From NCBI GenBank assembly GCA_022376515.1, contig WTXI01000057.1, forward strand, positions 124,001-188,000: a stretch of DNA of 64,000 nucleotides, in the 5' to 3' direction. Every line of letters begins with the position of its first letter. Position 1 is the stretch's first letter. The notes under the pieces are model-generated. The model did not search any database, was not told the DNA's origin, and was given only the letters and a program-made list of their open reading frames with translations. This document shows positions 12,659 to 25,082 of this stretch, one piece after another. The DNA is from Lactifluus volemus (lineage: Eukaryota; Basidiomycota; Agaricomycetes; Russulales; Russulaceae). A program made the position numbers and the translations under genes.

Positions 12659-15088
12659 TCACTTTCTTTGTAACCGAGGCATCATCTCAAGAGTCCAACA
12701 CGAAAGCGAGTAGCTCCCTTCAAGCGGTGGCACTGGCAGCAGCCCCATCAACGCTTCCAAAAGTACCTTGACTCCCCAAGCGCCAGGGTCAGGCACCCTC
12801 TCCCGCTTAAGCAGTCCTCCCTCGACGTACGCGCTCCTTCCGATACGGGCTTCCACGTCGCGCGTCGCCTCAGCCATCTCTGCGGCCCTCCGCACTGCAC
12901 TATGCGGGTCCGACGGTTCTCAGAGAATGCGCCGACGAAGGCGGAGAGCGGGTCTACCAGCGTGCGCGATGGAGGACGCGCACACGTGTATGTATACAGC
13001 TTTTCGCGCGCTGCGGAAAGGGCGCGGACCAGTCGGCAGCAGTGGCGACCGCGACGCCCGAGATGGAGAGCGCTTGCGCAAGAGCGGAAAAGAAGATACT
13101 GGTCGTCCCCACCATTCCACCGTCGCCCCATTTTAAAAATATGACAAGACTTTGACGAGACGGGGAGACTCACGAATACAGTGCGCCGCTGGTGCCGCCC
13201 ATCTTCTCGGCTGCCACTTCCGACACGGCGATGAGAGCGCCGACCACGTCTTCCCCGCTGATCGATCCGGCGTGGAGGAGCGCAAGGACACCTGTGTTAG
13301 AAGGAGACGTGAGCCGGGACTGAATTGTAACTTAGAACCCTGGTGGGGGGATCACGCACCGTGTGCGCCCGTTTGTAGTGTCAAACCGCAATCACCGTCA
13401 CCGGAAACTGTATCCATCTTGGTAATTTCCGGTTCGGCCTTGTCCAGCGCGTTGCATGCCCTCTCCACCGCGCGCACGAACTCTTGCTCATCCTGCGCGC
13501 GTATCCGCTGTCTCTGTTCCGTCGCACGTTCGGGCAGAACTGCCGAGGACGAGGGTGCAACGGACGGACGTGCACCAGATGACCATTTCCAGCCAGGGGC
13601 AGAAGTCTTCGCGTCAAGCAGACGGAGTATAACATCCGACGGTGGTGCAGTGGTAGGGGAAGGCGGTGGAAGAAGGAGAAGGGTGAGCGAAAAGCCGGGC
13701 ATGTTCAAGCTCGTCTGTTCCACGTCCGAGTGAGCACCAAGCATGAAGCGAGGTAAGATAAAGCACCATGAATGTTCCGCTAACGACTCTCTGAACTGCC
13801 ACACCTCGGCCTGCCAACGCGATGACGGCCTCTCGTACAATTCCTCCAAGCTCAAGTTCGCTCACCCCGCCAAGATTGTTGACGAGTAGCACGACATTGT
13901 CTTTTCCCGAACCTCCAGTAGGAAGGAAGCCCCTCTCTGGATCACTTTGAGATAAGAGAAGGTCTAGGAGAGTTTGAATAAGCTCGTTGAGAGGAGGGAC
14001 AGGTGAAACGCGTTGAACGCCGGCTTCGTTGTGTATGCCCATTCCGATCTCGATTTCCGAGGAGGTTAGATGGGCTTGGCCCACGGCCGTTCCAGGCACC
14101 TGAAAGTTAATGTGAAGATCGATATCTCCGAACTTGGGTTGAAATAGATGATACGTGGCAGTGTTCCAAGCCAACACCAATTGTCGCAATATTTTGTGAA
14201 ACCCATTCGGCGACTGCATATACCTCGTCAAGGCTCGCACCGGTCTGGGCCAATGCGCCCGCGATCTTATACACGAGGACAGTCCCAGCAAGGCCCCTGA
14301 TAAAAGATAAAAACGATACTGGATGCTTTGTTGAAAAAGGACATTACCTGCGCCCAACGATACTCCCCTGGGTCTTGCCGACGGCAACATCATCCCCGAC
14401 GACGAGAAACCTGACCTTGTCTGCCTTAGAAGGATGTTGTGCAGCGAATTGTTCCTTTGCAAGGCCAAAGTTGAGGACATCTCCCGTATAGTTTCTTCAA
14501 AGTCGGTCGGATTACAATAAGTGGCGAGTTGGAATTGATAGATAAGCTCACTTGACAATGATGAGGGTTCTGTTCAAGTTGGCGTTTGACCAGCAAGATG
14601 AAGCCGTACTTACTTACCCTTTTTGATTGTCCACGAGCTCGATCGCACGCCGTACTTGAGTAGGTCCGGGTGAGGCAAAGACATTTCCACAAACGGCGGC
14701 TTACACCACCAGTGTCAAACATCTAGAAAAGGGTATTGATATTAACATAACTTACCTGTTAACATGCCATCGCCTAAATCGATCGATCGATCGCACGTGA
14801 GTCAAAAATGGGGTACCCCAAATAGTAGTAAGCTCACCGACAAAGCCGGCATGAGATGGCTCATGACCAGAACCACCACCGCAAATGAGTGCGACCGTGG
14901 ATTCGTCACGATTGACGAGATGGACAACTAAAAGGTATATTATGTAGTTGATATATCGAAACATGAGCCAGAGACGAACCTTTGTTGCTGGCATCAAGAC
15001 CGAGCTTGGGGTTAATAGCACATAACCCTTCAAGTGACTGTACGACAAGAGAGGTTGGGGTGTTTAAAAAGTGCTTGGCTAAAGACAA
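12659..15088 (-). CDS. DAK1: Dihydroxyacetone kinase (DAK1-DAK2 fusion)
   Basis: ATP-dependent phosphorylation of dihydroxyacetone to DHAP, in the cytosol (glycerol use and detoxification). Reading right to left: KHFLNTPTSLVVQSLEGLCA, VALICGGGSGHEPSHAGFVG, GDVLNFGLA, VGDDVAVG, GMGIHNEAGV (the His that binds substrate covalently), VVLLVNNLGGVSELELGG, then the DhaL-type domain with DTVSGDGDCGLTL (Asp residues for Mg-ADP) and GGTSGALYS. About nine short GT-AG introns are needed. Two places break the frame: between DWSA and ALSAAREKLYTY (near 13025) and between AFSENR and DPHSAVRRAAEMAEA (near 12914); each is repaired by one extra base, i.e. one-base losses. The start codon is not resolved: the first exon I can read begins after a TTTAG acceptor near 15082, and a short first exon up to about 15170 is likely. 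Confidence 0.85.
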
Positions 15089-15270
15089 GATAAGGGGGTG
15101 AGTGTTGAGGTAGGAGAGAATGGCGACAAACAGTGTAGGGCCATTGGAAAGAAAGGTTAATAGGTAATCATGATGATGATGATGGATGAGTATGTAGATG
15201 ATCGTGGGAATAATAATAGATTACGCTGACGCGGGCTTGGTTTAAGTCAAGACTTTCCCGCCTTTTTACT

Positions 15271-18200
15271 ATGCAAAATTTGTCAAACTCTTCTGCACTC
15301 GCACAACCTATTCCTTTATCACCCGTAGACGGCCGGAAACGATACAGATCTCTATCAATGGAGTCAACAACCTCCGCGTCCTCCCGAAAGCGCTCTGCGT
15401 CCGAAGATCCAACCGCGTCTTCCCCCGTCACGCGCTGCACGCGTCTCGACGATACGACCACAGCCCTTCCTTCCTCCTCTGATCCTACCTCCAACGACAT
15501 CGATGCTTATATGGACGCTCAGGGCGAGTCGGACGTCCTCCAAACAACCCTTCTGCCAGCCCCTCATCAGCCCAACCCAGCCCGCCCTAGCCCAATCCCT
15601 GGTTATGTTCCCTCTTCCTCGCTCCTTAGGTTCCAGCTTGTCGATATAATCCGTGGTGTGCCTCTGATAGAAGGGAGCACATGGGCACTTGTTTCCAAAA
15701 CCTGGCTCAGGCGCTTTGAGAAAGCTGCTACTGGTCAGGTAGACAAAGAAGCTGGCCTCAAGGAAGATGGTCTCGGTCCTGTTGACAACTCTTCTCTATT
15801 CGAAATTGACGGAAGTTTGAACGGGGGTCTCGTTGAAGGCGTCGACTTTGAGTGCGTCCCCGAGGAAGTTTGGAATTGGTTCACCAATTTGTTCGTGCTT
15901 CCCTATCATTGAAGCCTCCTGTCCTACCTTACACTCTGAACCCAGGTATGGCACCTCCGAGCAAGATCCCATTAAAAGAAAAGTCATCACCCGTGGCATC
16001 ATAAAGGAGCCCTGCATAGAGATTTATCCCCCACGCTTCCGCTACTTCCTCCTTACTGACGAACCTGCCAATCGTATGGTCCATGGTGACAGACAATTTT
16101 ACATCACCACCTCCTCCGTTTCTACAACAAGTGCACTTCACCGTGATCTTGCCGCCAAGTTTGATCGTATGGAGGAGCACCGTATCTGGCAGATCACCTT
16201 GGGCAATGAGCCAATAGGGACAAATTATCCTTCAGGCGCCCTGGCCTCCTCAGAGGCTCGCATTATGGATCCAGGTGAAAAGTTGATCGATGATGCCATT
16301 AGCGCGAGCGATGCTTTCATCGTAGAGTTCAAAGAGAACGGTAAATGGATCGCGGATACTACGGACACGAACGATGTTGGGACGGACGAGGATCGAGCAC
16401 CCCTGCCACTCTTTAGCCAAGGTACTGATTTCTTCAGCCGCATCGGTGGGAGTAGCAGCAGCACCTCTATCGGCCGTTCCACCCTCACAATCAACGGTTT
16501 AACTTCCCCATCGGGCGCGTCTAGCACTTCCACATTGAACAAATCAATCACCATTACTACCAGGCCAAAGACCTCGATCAAGCCAGGAACGCTCGGATTG
16601 GGTAACTTGTGAGTTCCTCTACTTCCAGGGCGTCACTGGGCTGAGCTCTTGCAGAGGCAATACCTGTTTCATGAATTCCGCAATCCAATGTCTCGCGCAT
16701 ACCCCGCAGCTTACAGACTACTTCCTGAGTACGTGTTCCATACTCTCTTATAACCTCTCAATCTAAATGTGCCTCGTAGCTGGGGTGTTTACACAGGAGC
16801 TAAATCCCGATAATCCGCTCGGCATGCACGGAGAAATTGCCCAGTCATTTGGAGCGTTACTACAACGCATCTGGTCCGACACTGCCCAGGGATCTTCCTA
16901 CTCGCCACGCGAATTCAAGTCCATACTGTCGCGCTTTGCGCCCCAATTCTCTGGGTATCAACAACACGACACCCAGGAGTTTGTTGCGTTTCTACTCGAC
17001 GGATTGCACGAGGACCTCAACCGCGTACTTAAGAAGCCATATGTCGAAAAGCCCGATTGGAATGGCGGTGGCGCCCTTGAACTCGTGAAGCTTGCCCGCT
17101 CCAGCTGGGAGGGATATATGAAGCGGAATGACAGCGTCATCGTTGACCTTTTCCAAGGACAATACAGGAGTACACTGGTATGCCCAGAGTGTCACAAGGT
17201 GAAGGCTTTGACCCTCTTCTCTTCTCAGCTTTCGCGCTGAATCTGCTAGGACAGGTCTCAATTACTTTTGATCCCTTCATGTACCTCACTTTACCGCTTC
17301 CCGTAAACAAAAAGTGGCGGCACGAGATCTACTATATCCCCTGGGACACGGACAAGGTACACGTCAAGATTCCTGTTATACTCAACCGTGACGCTACCTT
17401 TCGAGACCTACGTGCTCTCGTTGGCCGGTGGACGGGCGCAAATCCAGACAATGTAAACAACCATCTACTCCTTTCTGGGCCTTCGCTGACTTGGACATCA
17501 CGCAGCTCCTTACTCTCGAGATATTCTCACATCGCTTCTATAAAAACCTCGACGATTTGCAACTCTGCGTAGAAATGGCCGAGAACGACAAAATTGTATG
17601 CTATGAGCTGCCTTGTCACGCCCAGCAATCGCGCAACTACACGCCCAAGCCGGGAGACCCCTTCATTGTGCCTGTTTTCCTATGCGATGCCAGTGTTGGA
17701 CGTACAACATATTCGACATTCAGCCGCACCAGCCCTTTTTTGTTTGGCTATCCCTTCGTTGTCGCCATCTCTCCGGAGGATGCTCGCAGCACGATACGTA
17801 TGGAGGAGATTGTTGTTGAACAATTGCAGCGCTGGACAGAGAATGCCCGCGACCTCTGGTCATGGGAAGCGCCTGAAGCGCCCGACCTCGACACAGATAT
17901 GGAAGAAGTACAGATTCCTACGCCTTTAGACGCGCCAAAGGATGCTGTGACAGAAATCAAGGAGAATGGCGAAGTTATCCCGGTAGAGGAGGGCGAAATC
18001 GTCGACCAGAAAGCTCTACTTTACGCCGACGATGACGAGATTCTTCCACAGGCCACTCAGGGATCTAGTGTCGCGTCCTTAACGTACTCGGACAGTGATC
18101 TTGCGGCGATTCCCTCTGATGAGCCGCGGCGCGTCGGGGTTAAAGAAGGCGTGTTTCAGTTGCACGTACAGTCAGGGCACAAGGATTTCGGGACAGGTGT

Positions 18201-19546
18201 CGCCTATGGCGTGAGCGGCGCACGCTTTGATTCGTGGGAAGCGCGCCGCAAGGAGATGCTCATGCCTGGCAACGAAAATCTTGTACTGCTTCGACCTGAC
18301 GACGCGCTCTTCCTCGACTTTGACCAGAACATGAAGGCGTACTACTTTGGCACCACGCGGAACGCGTACCTGAACCCGCTATTCAATGCATGGGAGATGT
18401 TTGTACATCCCGAGTACAGTGAGGCGATCAAAGCAGCCGCTGCGAAGAGCCAGCGTGGTATCTCATTTCAGGATTGCCTCGACGAGTTCACGCGGGAGGA
18501 ACAACTGGGAGAAGATGATCCATGGTACTGCCCCCAGTGCAAGAAACACCAGCAGGCGACGAAGAAGTTTGACTTGTGGAGTGTGCCCGATGTCCTCGTT
18601 GTGCACCTGAAACGCTTCTCGAACTCGCGAGCACTACGCGACAAGATTGAGGCGTTCGTTGACTTCCCAATCGAGGGGCTTGACCTCACAGAGATGGTAC
18701 AGGAGCGTAAGGTTGCGAGACAGTTGCAAGAGCAAGGCGTGGATATCGCACAGCTCAACTTTGGTGATCTCGAAGAACCGCTACTGTACGACCTCTATGC
18801 CGTAGATGAGCACCGTGGTGGACTCGGGGGTGGACACTACCGTGCCTATGCGTCCAACGACGTTACCGGTCAATGGTATCAATTCGACGACGCATTTGTC
18901 TCACTTTCGCGGCCCGAAGCAGCTGTGGTGAGCTCGGTTCCGCTGTTTCTTCCGCTACACTATCGGGCTCATTTAAGCTTTGCAGAACCCTGACGCTTAC
19001 TTATTGTTCTATAAGCGTCGGACGACCCGCCCTCTCGGGGGGAAAACGCACTCTAAAATTGAAGCCGCGCGTCTAAACTCAGAGCCGAGCAGCGTGGCAG
19101 AAACGCCAGTCCGTATACATATCAACGAGCAACTTCCGACTCCTCCGGACGAACCCCTCGCCTTGGTCACCGTGTCGGCCTCGAGGAAACAGGAACCGCC
19201 GCAGACGAATCAAAATTGGACAAACCCAGGTCGTTGGCCCACACCGCAGTCCGAGTCTGAGTCCATTACCACGTCACCACCGCCTCTGGATGACGCCGAC
19301 AACGAATTACCTTCGTTCGCGGAATCGCAGTTGGACGATGTCCTGCAGGAATCATTAGATCCCCTTGAGCTCTCTTCGCATCGATTTGATCATGGTAGGA
19401 CCTCGCCGACGTCTTCAAACGAGGTGGAAGTTTCTTCGGATGACGAGGCGGGTAGGCGACGAGAAGTAGAAGAGTCCATACGAGCACCGTCGCGAGAAGA
19501 AGTGGATAGAGCAACACAAGATGTGATGGATCAGTGGGATACGTAA
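15271..19546 (+). CDS. UBP12: Ubiquitin carboxyl-terminal hydrolase, DUSP-USP type (Ubp12/USP4/15-like)
   Basis: Cysteine protease that removes ubiquitin from proteins. Seven exons (15271-15890, 15946-16608, 16655-16728, 16780-17198, 17255-17452, 17506-18927, 18986-19546) give exactly 1318 codons with no frameshift. A Ser/Pro-rich N terminus precedes a DUSP domain ([15 protein letters not shown] ... [12 protein letters not shown]). The catalytic Cys box [16 protein letters not shown] (Cys432) spans an exon join; [20 protein letters not shown] follows; zinc-ligand pairs CPECHK and WYCPQCKKH and the His box GGGHYRAYA (His1102) complete the USP fold, which is split by a long insert as in Ubp12/USP15. 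The acidic Ser-rich C terminus looks disordered. Orthology to Ubp12 is inferred from the DUSP domain and split catalytic domain. Confidence 0.92.
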
Positions 19547-19742
19547 TCCAGGAACGAGCGATACGAGCGATTTTGGTACATAGTACAGTAGTGCCCCAGT
19601 GGTGGCCACAATCCGTCAGCCTACCTAGTATGATACAATACTGTACACCCCACTACTAGGAAATCCCAATTTTGTAATTTGTATACAGCACATCCGCCTC
19701 CACCCTCTCCGCAGCTTTGCTTTATACCAGCAGCAAGGGCAG

Positions 19743-22223
19743 ATGAGCAGATTGCCGCCCGCCCTCCTCTACTTGACCATCTACAACCCGTCGCTCAAAC
19801 CTAGCGACCCTATACCCGACGACGACGATGAGGACGCCGAAGAGCAGGCGCACATACTCTTCTACACATCACGCGAACGCGCCGTCTCGCGCGACAAGAT
19901 GCTCAGGCAAGTTGGCCTCGCCAAAGCCCTGATCAATTTCTCGGAGTACGCCCCTCCTCACTACTATACAGTTTTCTTTTCAACTGATGTTGTCATGCGT
20001 CTGTCCTTGTTCAACAAACGAAAAGGATATTCGTACCCGAGGATACGTGCGATAATGTTCATTCGCACTCACGACGAATGATCATGGTCTCCCCCGAACC
20101 CAGCTTTTGGATCCACGCAGTGAGTTCAACTTTTTTTTTTTTTTTACGTTGCTCTTCCTCCTCGTCCTCTTCCTCTCTCTCTTTTCGGATGTAAAGTGGC
20201 CTGATTAGACAGGGCAACCTTCTTTTTTTTTTTTTGAAAATAGTGTATAGAACTGGCAAAGACGCCACGACCTCCACCCCAACAACGAACAAAGGAAAGA
20301 ACAAGGATAAAGGCAAGAGTGCCGAGAACACCACTGGCGCCGCCGCCGTTTACGACTACCACGATGGTTCCGTACATGACCTCGCGCTGCGCGCGCAAGT
20401 CCTGAGGGGATACGAGGAATTCAAAGTACGTTTTGGGCCCGCCCACCACGGCCATCGTCGCCTTTTTTTTGTTCGCAGGGGGAAGCTTACGACCGTTCGT
20501 TTTGTAAATATATAGCTCACCCATGGATCGTTCACCTCTATCCTCGATACGCTGGGGCAGCAGGCTCTAGAACTACAACTTGAGAGGTTCTTCACGGTCT
20601 GGGCGTGGAAATGGGATATCGAAGAGGATTCAGAGTTTGCCAACTGCCTCGGTACGTTCCGACGATGATGATGATTCTTGAAAAAACAATTCTTGCCACC
20701 CGTTCTCAGCGTTGAGCTGTTTTTTTTTCTTTTTCTTTTTTTATAGGTGTACCGTTGCACCCTCTGTACAAGTCTATCGGTTCGATCTTGGACGACTTCG
20801 TTCTGGACCACCCTTGCTTGAAGAGTTGTACACCTTTTATCCTCGCACATCCTCATATAATACCCTCTACCGATTACACGACGTATCCCCCTTCACCCGC
20901 CCTACCCATCTACGTCCGCTCTCGCTTGCGAATTACCCCGACACCTCCGCGCCCCGCTACACCGAGCGAACCTTCCCCCACAACATCCAAACCCGGGACA
21001 GATATCTTTGTAAACAGCGTGAACGCAACACGTGGGGCAATGGAGGCGACCGGACAAGCGTTTGTCGCGATTGGCGCGAGTATGAACGTGCGAAAATGGA
21101 ACTGGCCGGGATATTTGACATTCAACAAGGGAGCTCTGCCGAAAGTGGGCACTCAGGAACAACCACCTGCAGATCTAGATGTTGAGGAGGGAACAGAGGA
21201 GAAACCGGTAGAGGCGGCGGTTGCGGCAGAGAGCGTTGTAGGTGAAACTGTTACTCCAAATCCTGGGGTAGAGGTACAGGGAGAGGTTGATCGAGACAGC
21301 CTCCATGAGGCGATGTCGACTGACGGTATTGCACCGCATCCCGAGGAAGAGTCCATAGAAGAGCAGAATGTGTCGCCCACCGATCCCGAGTTGGTTCCAC
21401 GAACGGGAGAGGAGATAGCAGCAGACGCAGATGACACACGACTGACTGTAAACCAATCCTCCCAGGATGAACCAGATCACTCTCCACCAGCGTCGCCCTC
21501 CACTCCCATCGTTCATCCCCCAAACCTTACCTCGTCTCCCTCCCCGTCATCGTCTCAGGGTACCCTTCCTGTACCAGCCCCCGCGCCTTCATTCCGAGTC
21601 TTCTCATTATACTTTTCTCCTCACGACGAACCTTTGGCCACTGCACAAAGACACGTCTTGTACATAACCGTAAGCGAACTTTCAATTTTGGATTCCAACT
21701 GACTAGATGAGGTCACAGAAAGACCAACTCGCATTCGTTTTTCTGGAGCCGACATCCATGCCGTCAGACGAAGACAGCGCCGCACTATACCAGGCTTCAT
21801 CTGCACTCCTCGCGAACGTACAAGGGCTAATAGATCATGACGAGGCAGGCGCCATTGAAACGCCTATCACCGCGGCGAAGATTCTGCAGCCAAAGGACAA
21901 GTACTTGATAATGGCTGGTAAAGATACCACTGTCATGAGCGCAGATTTTTCCTCCCGTTCAGAGCATTTATTCAACGGAAGCCAATTGATTGCGTAGGCT
22001 AGATTTACAATCTCTTGTTCATTGCATGAAGTACTGACCAATCCCCAGCGACGGCGATGCGACGGAGGTGTTCTCGCGAGCTCAGAATCCGCCGCACTGG
22101 CACGTCGCTCGAAGAGAACCAGAGGGTACAGTGTACCTTGAGGTATCGCGGAAAGAGACGAGTCTAGCAGACGTGGAGAACGAGTTGGTAGGCATTGTTA
22201 GACGGTTTCGCGACAATAGATAG
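19743..22223 (+). CDS. CCZ1: CCZ1, subunit of the Mon1-Ccz1 Rab7 GEF
   Basis: With Mon1, activates Ypt7/Rab7 at late endosomes and vacuoles. Seven exons: 19743-19945, 20026-20119, 20244-20425, 20516-20651, 20747-21669, 21719-21993, 22049-22223. The longin-type start is clear (ALLYLTIYNPSL ... AHILFYTSRERAVSRDKMLR, DNVHSHSRRMIMVSPEP, FWIHACIELAKTP), as is the end (DVENELVGIVRRF). A Pro/Ser/Glu-rich insert (about 21150-21590) separates conserved parts. The exon total is one base short of a multiple of three: exon 3 starts in the frame reading CIELAKTP but continues in the next frame (VYDYHDGSVHDLALRAQ), so one base appears lost between about 20260 and 20275. Introns 2 and 4 contain long T runs. 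The stop lies 134 bp before the eL43 start on the same strand. Confidence 0.85.
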
Positions 22224-22357
22224 ACAGTCTCAGTATGGAATCGTGAGAAATGCTTTGGTCATAACTATACAGATGGTGGAAGCAGTTCCCACGGGTATCA
22301 ACTTTGGAATTCAGCCCCTTCCCTCTACACTTCTCAACATCTCCAAGATCAACTACG

Positions 22358-22965
22358 ATGGTAAGCGATTACAACCCATCACACACTCTCACATGTGAAC
22401 TGAGCCATGTTGTAGACAAAGCGCACACGCAAGGTCGGCGTCACTGGCAAGTACGGCACGGTAAGCAAGCAACAGTTTACACCTCAATTGAACGGCCCCC
22501 GACTGATGAGTCCTTGGATAGCGCTACGGTGCTTCCCTGCGTAAGCAGGTAAAAAAGGTGCGTCCGTGTCCGTGAACGAGGGAAAGTGTTATCTGAAAAT
22601 AAAAATGTGACAACCAGATGGAAATTACCCAGCATGCACGATACACTTGTACCTTCTGCGGCAAGGCAAGTAGACCTTTGTTTTTGTTTTGAATGGGCTG
22701 CGGAATTTTGCTGATTCGCGTGCTCGTTGCGTCTTTACCAATGCTTTTAGGACAGCGTGAAGCGTTCGGCGGTCGGCATTTGGAAGTGTTCGGGGTGTAA
22801 GAAGGTCATCGCAGGTGGCGCATGGACAGTATCCACCACAGCTGCCGCGACAGTGCGCAGGTATGTTTACCCCTTTGTCCGTTTCAGGTCGACGAGAGCT
22901 AATCCAGGGCCTTTCCCTTCTCTTCCAGCACGATCCGTCGTCTGCGCGAGCTCACGGAGGCATAA
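22358..22965 (+). CDS. RPL43: 60S ribosomal protein eL43 (L37Ae)
   Basis: Zinc-binding protein of the large cytosolic ribosomal subunit. Six exons (22358-22360, 22416-22460, 22522-22557, 22618-22665, 22751-22860, 22929-22965) give 92 aa, the usual length. Exon 1 is only the ATG. The protein reads [56 protein letters not shown], and ends LRELTEA; the two CxxC pairs are the zinc ligands. Intron 4 (22666-22750) starts with GCAAGT after AAG, a GC-AG intron; no GT donor gives the invariant CGKDSVKR join. No frameshift. Confidence 0.95.
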
Positions 22966-23218
22966 AACCGGCTGTAGCTAATGCACTTCATTCTACTGTT
23001 TTTCCTTACGCATGTAAAAGATACATGAGCTCATTATGGTCGCATGATGTCTCATAAGGTTTGAGTTAGTCGGATTGGGCGATGCATGATTCATGTAAAG
23101 GCGGATATTGTAGCGAGTCATGCACCACTGTCACAAAAGCACCAATCCAAAAGCATGGGATTATAATATACACAAATACATCAAACTAGAGAGCGAGATA
23201 GCAACAGATTGATCGATT

Positions 23219-24624
23219 CTAAGCTGCATCCTCATCGCAAGGGCTGGGGGTTGTATCCTCTTCCTGGTTGTCGTCATTATCTTCATCTTCATCATCACTA
23301 CTATCTTCGTATTCCTCACTCTCGTTGAAGATTAGAGAGATATACTCATCGCCTAGCTGACCGTTCTCGGCCGTCAGCGTGGGCGCAGCAGCAGCAGCAG
23401 ATACTAGATCATCAGCAACAACAGGAGCGGAAGAAACGGCATCCGCCGCAGGAACTGGAACGGAACCGGGCTTGCGTACACGGTTGGCGCGAATGACATG
23501 CGGAAGCTTGCAAAACTTGTTGGGACACTCGCCGCTCTCAGCAAAATCAGGACACTCGCGGACGTGCTGTTTGGAGCATTCTATGCCGGCCTCACAGTAG
23601 CCAAGCACAGCAAAGTCACGGCAAACGCCGTCGCGACGCCCGACACGCACATGGGGGTAGGGACATTTTGCTCGCGTGCAGCGGCCGGCATTCGCAAAAT
23701 GCACGCACAGAGGCGTGCGATGAGGGTTCGAGTCATGCGAGAGAGCACAGGTTTCCGAGTTGTACGGGCAGTTGTTCTGGAGATACGGCCAGCAGATTGC
23801 GATCTTGGTTGGGTCGTGTTTGTAAGCGCATGTGAGGCCACGATTGCAAGAACCTGTCATAACAGATGGTTGTGGTTAAATGGAACCGGGAATAGGTTCG
23901 GAGGTAAAGAAGTTAAGCTAGACGACAGCGCACCAGTTGTAGTAAACCTAGGGCAAGGCTTGTCGACGTATTTTTTCCTCCCGTGGGTACCTTGTGATCT
24001 ATCTCGGTGTTCAGTGTATGGCAGAGGTACAGATTGAAATTGGACCAACTGGTAAGCCCTGTGGGTGTTGTCGAACTTCGAGCGGCGACCTGAAGGACCC
24101 TTTGGTTTGTATGTCCGAGTTCTTGGGCCAACTTCTGACTTGTTGCGAGAGAACTGCGACATTACGCGGGGACGGGAACCAGAAGAAGGGGGTTTGACGG
24201 AGGGCTTGACTAGAAGTGACAATTGTACAAAAGGGAGTGTGGAGGAATGCATGCACGCACTGTCTTTGCGGACGAGAGAGCGCTTGGAGCTCTCAAACAC
24301 GACCCCATTAATGGTCACATCGCGGGGCTGCGTGCGGGAAGGACCAGGACCGGATGGAGGACGTACTGTAGCAGATGAATTTGCACTGTCGGTTGAGGTA
24401 GCACTGGAAGCTTGTAAAGCTTTCGATGATGGGGGCTTGTATGATGGGTTGACGTAGGATGTGCGCGATGTTGTATATGGTGGCCGTGATGGTCCCTCTC
24501 CAGATCGATGACGATTGATAGCACCTGGAATGTTATATAAGTGAAGGCAGCAGCATGAATGCAAAAGAAAAATGCCTGTAAGACGAGCAATTTCAAGTTT
24601 TAAAGCGGCCTCTGATGTAGCCAT
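23219..24624 (-). CDS. Five-CCCH zinc-finger protein (ZC3H3-like)
   Basis: Likely RNA-binding nuclear protein. Start MATSEAALKLEIARLTG at 24624; several introns follow through a Ser/Pro/Arg-rich disordered N-terminal half. Five tandem CCCH fingers follow: CPRFTTTGSCNRGLTCAYKH (joined across an intron whose acceptor is near 23858), CWPYLQNNCPYNSETCALSH, CVHFANAGRCTRAKCPYPH, CRDFAVLGYCEAGIECSKQH and CPDFAESGECPNKFCKLPH. A very acidic C terminus (YEDSSDDEDEDNDDNQEED) ends at 23219. Five evenly spaced fingers fit ZC3H3 (mRNA polyadenylation and export) better than CPSF30, given the disordered N terminus; this is inference. The first intron would begin with GC (GCATTT) and is 51 nt with an open frame, so it may be retained. 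Confidence 0.8.
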
Positions 24625-24739
24625 TGCGGTTGGAAGTTGGAAAGTAAACAGTGGCGTTGCGACTGTGTGACGGAGGGTCAATTATTAATCACCAATTTTT
24701 GGGACACAAATAACAACACTGTGGCAATCATTGTGGTCG

Positions 24740-24823
24740 AGCAGCATGGCGCAGCTGGTATAGCGCGCAGGGCCCATAAAATTGGTCACCCTGAGGTCCC
24801 TCGATCGAAACGAGGTGCTGCTA
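24740..24823 (+). tRNA. Initiator tRNA-Met(CAT) with 9-nt intron
   Basis: A full cloverleaf can be drawn: acceptor AGCAGCA with TGCTGCT, D stem GCGC/GCGC, anticodon stem CAGGG/CCCTG, T stem CCTCG/CGAGG, discriminator A. Initiator hallmarks are present: A1-T72 pair, anticodon loop CCCATAA with C at position 33, and T loop ATCGAAA instead of TTCGA. The mature molecule is 75 nt before CCA; a 9-nt insertion (AAATTGGTC, 24779-24787) lies at the canonical intron position between 37 and 38. Confidence 0.9.
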
Positions 24824-24824
24824 C

Positions 24825-24831
24825 TTTTTTT
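24825..24831 (+). terminator. RNA polymerase III terminator
   Basis: Seven T residues start two bases after the tRNA discriminator base, as expected for Pol III termination. Confidence 0.8.
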
Positions 24832-25082
24832 GTTTACTTAGCAGTGCAAAATCGAAACAAACGCCTTGTAACGCCTAAAACATTTAATAATATGAGTTCT
24901 GGATTTTATTCTGCTGTATTTCCCTTCTTCAGTGATCTAATAATAATGTGTAATCCAGACGCAGACGGTGACAGCTGGCTGCTGCTGGCATGCCATGCCA
25001 GTGGTATGAGAGATCACGTGCTGTTTTCGGTGGTGCAGCCAAGCTTGCAGCCCAATAGTTTTTCCTCTTAGAATCTAATGGA

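Noticed and set aside
13152..13733. 193-codon plus-strand frame inside the kinase gene
   Set aside because: Antisense shadow of the dihydroxyacetone kinase exons.
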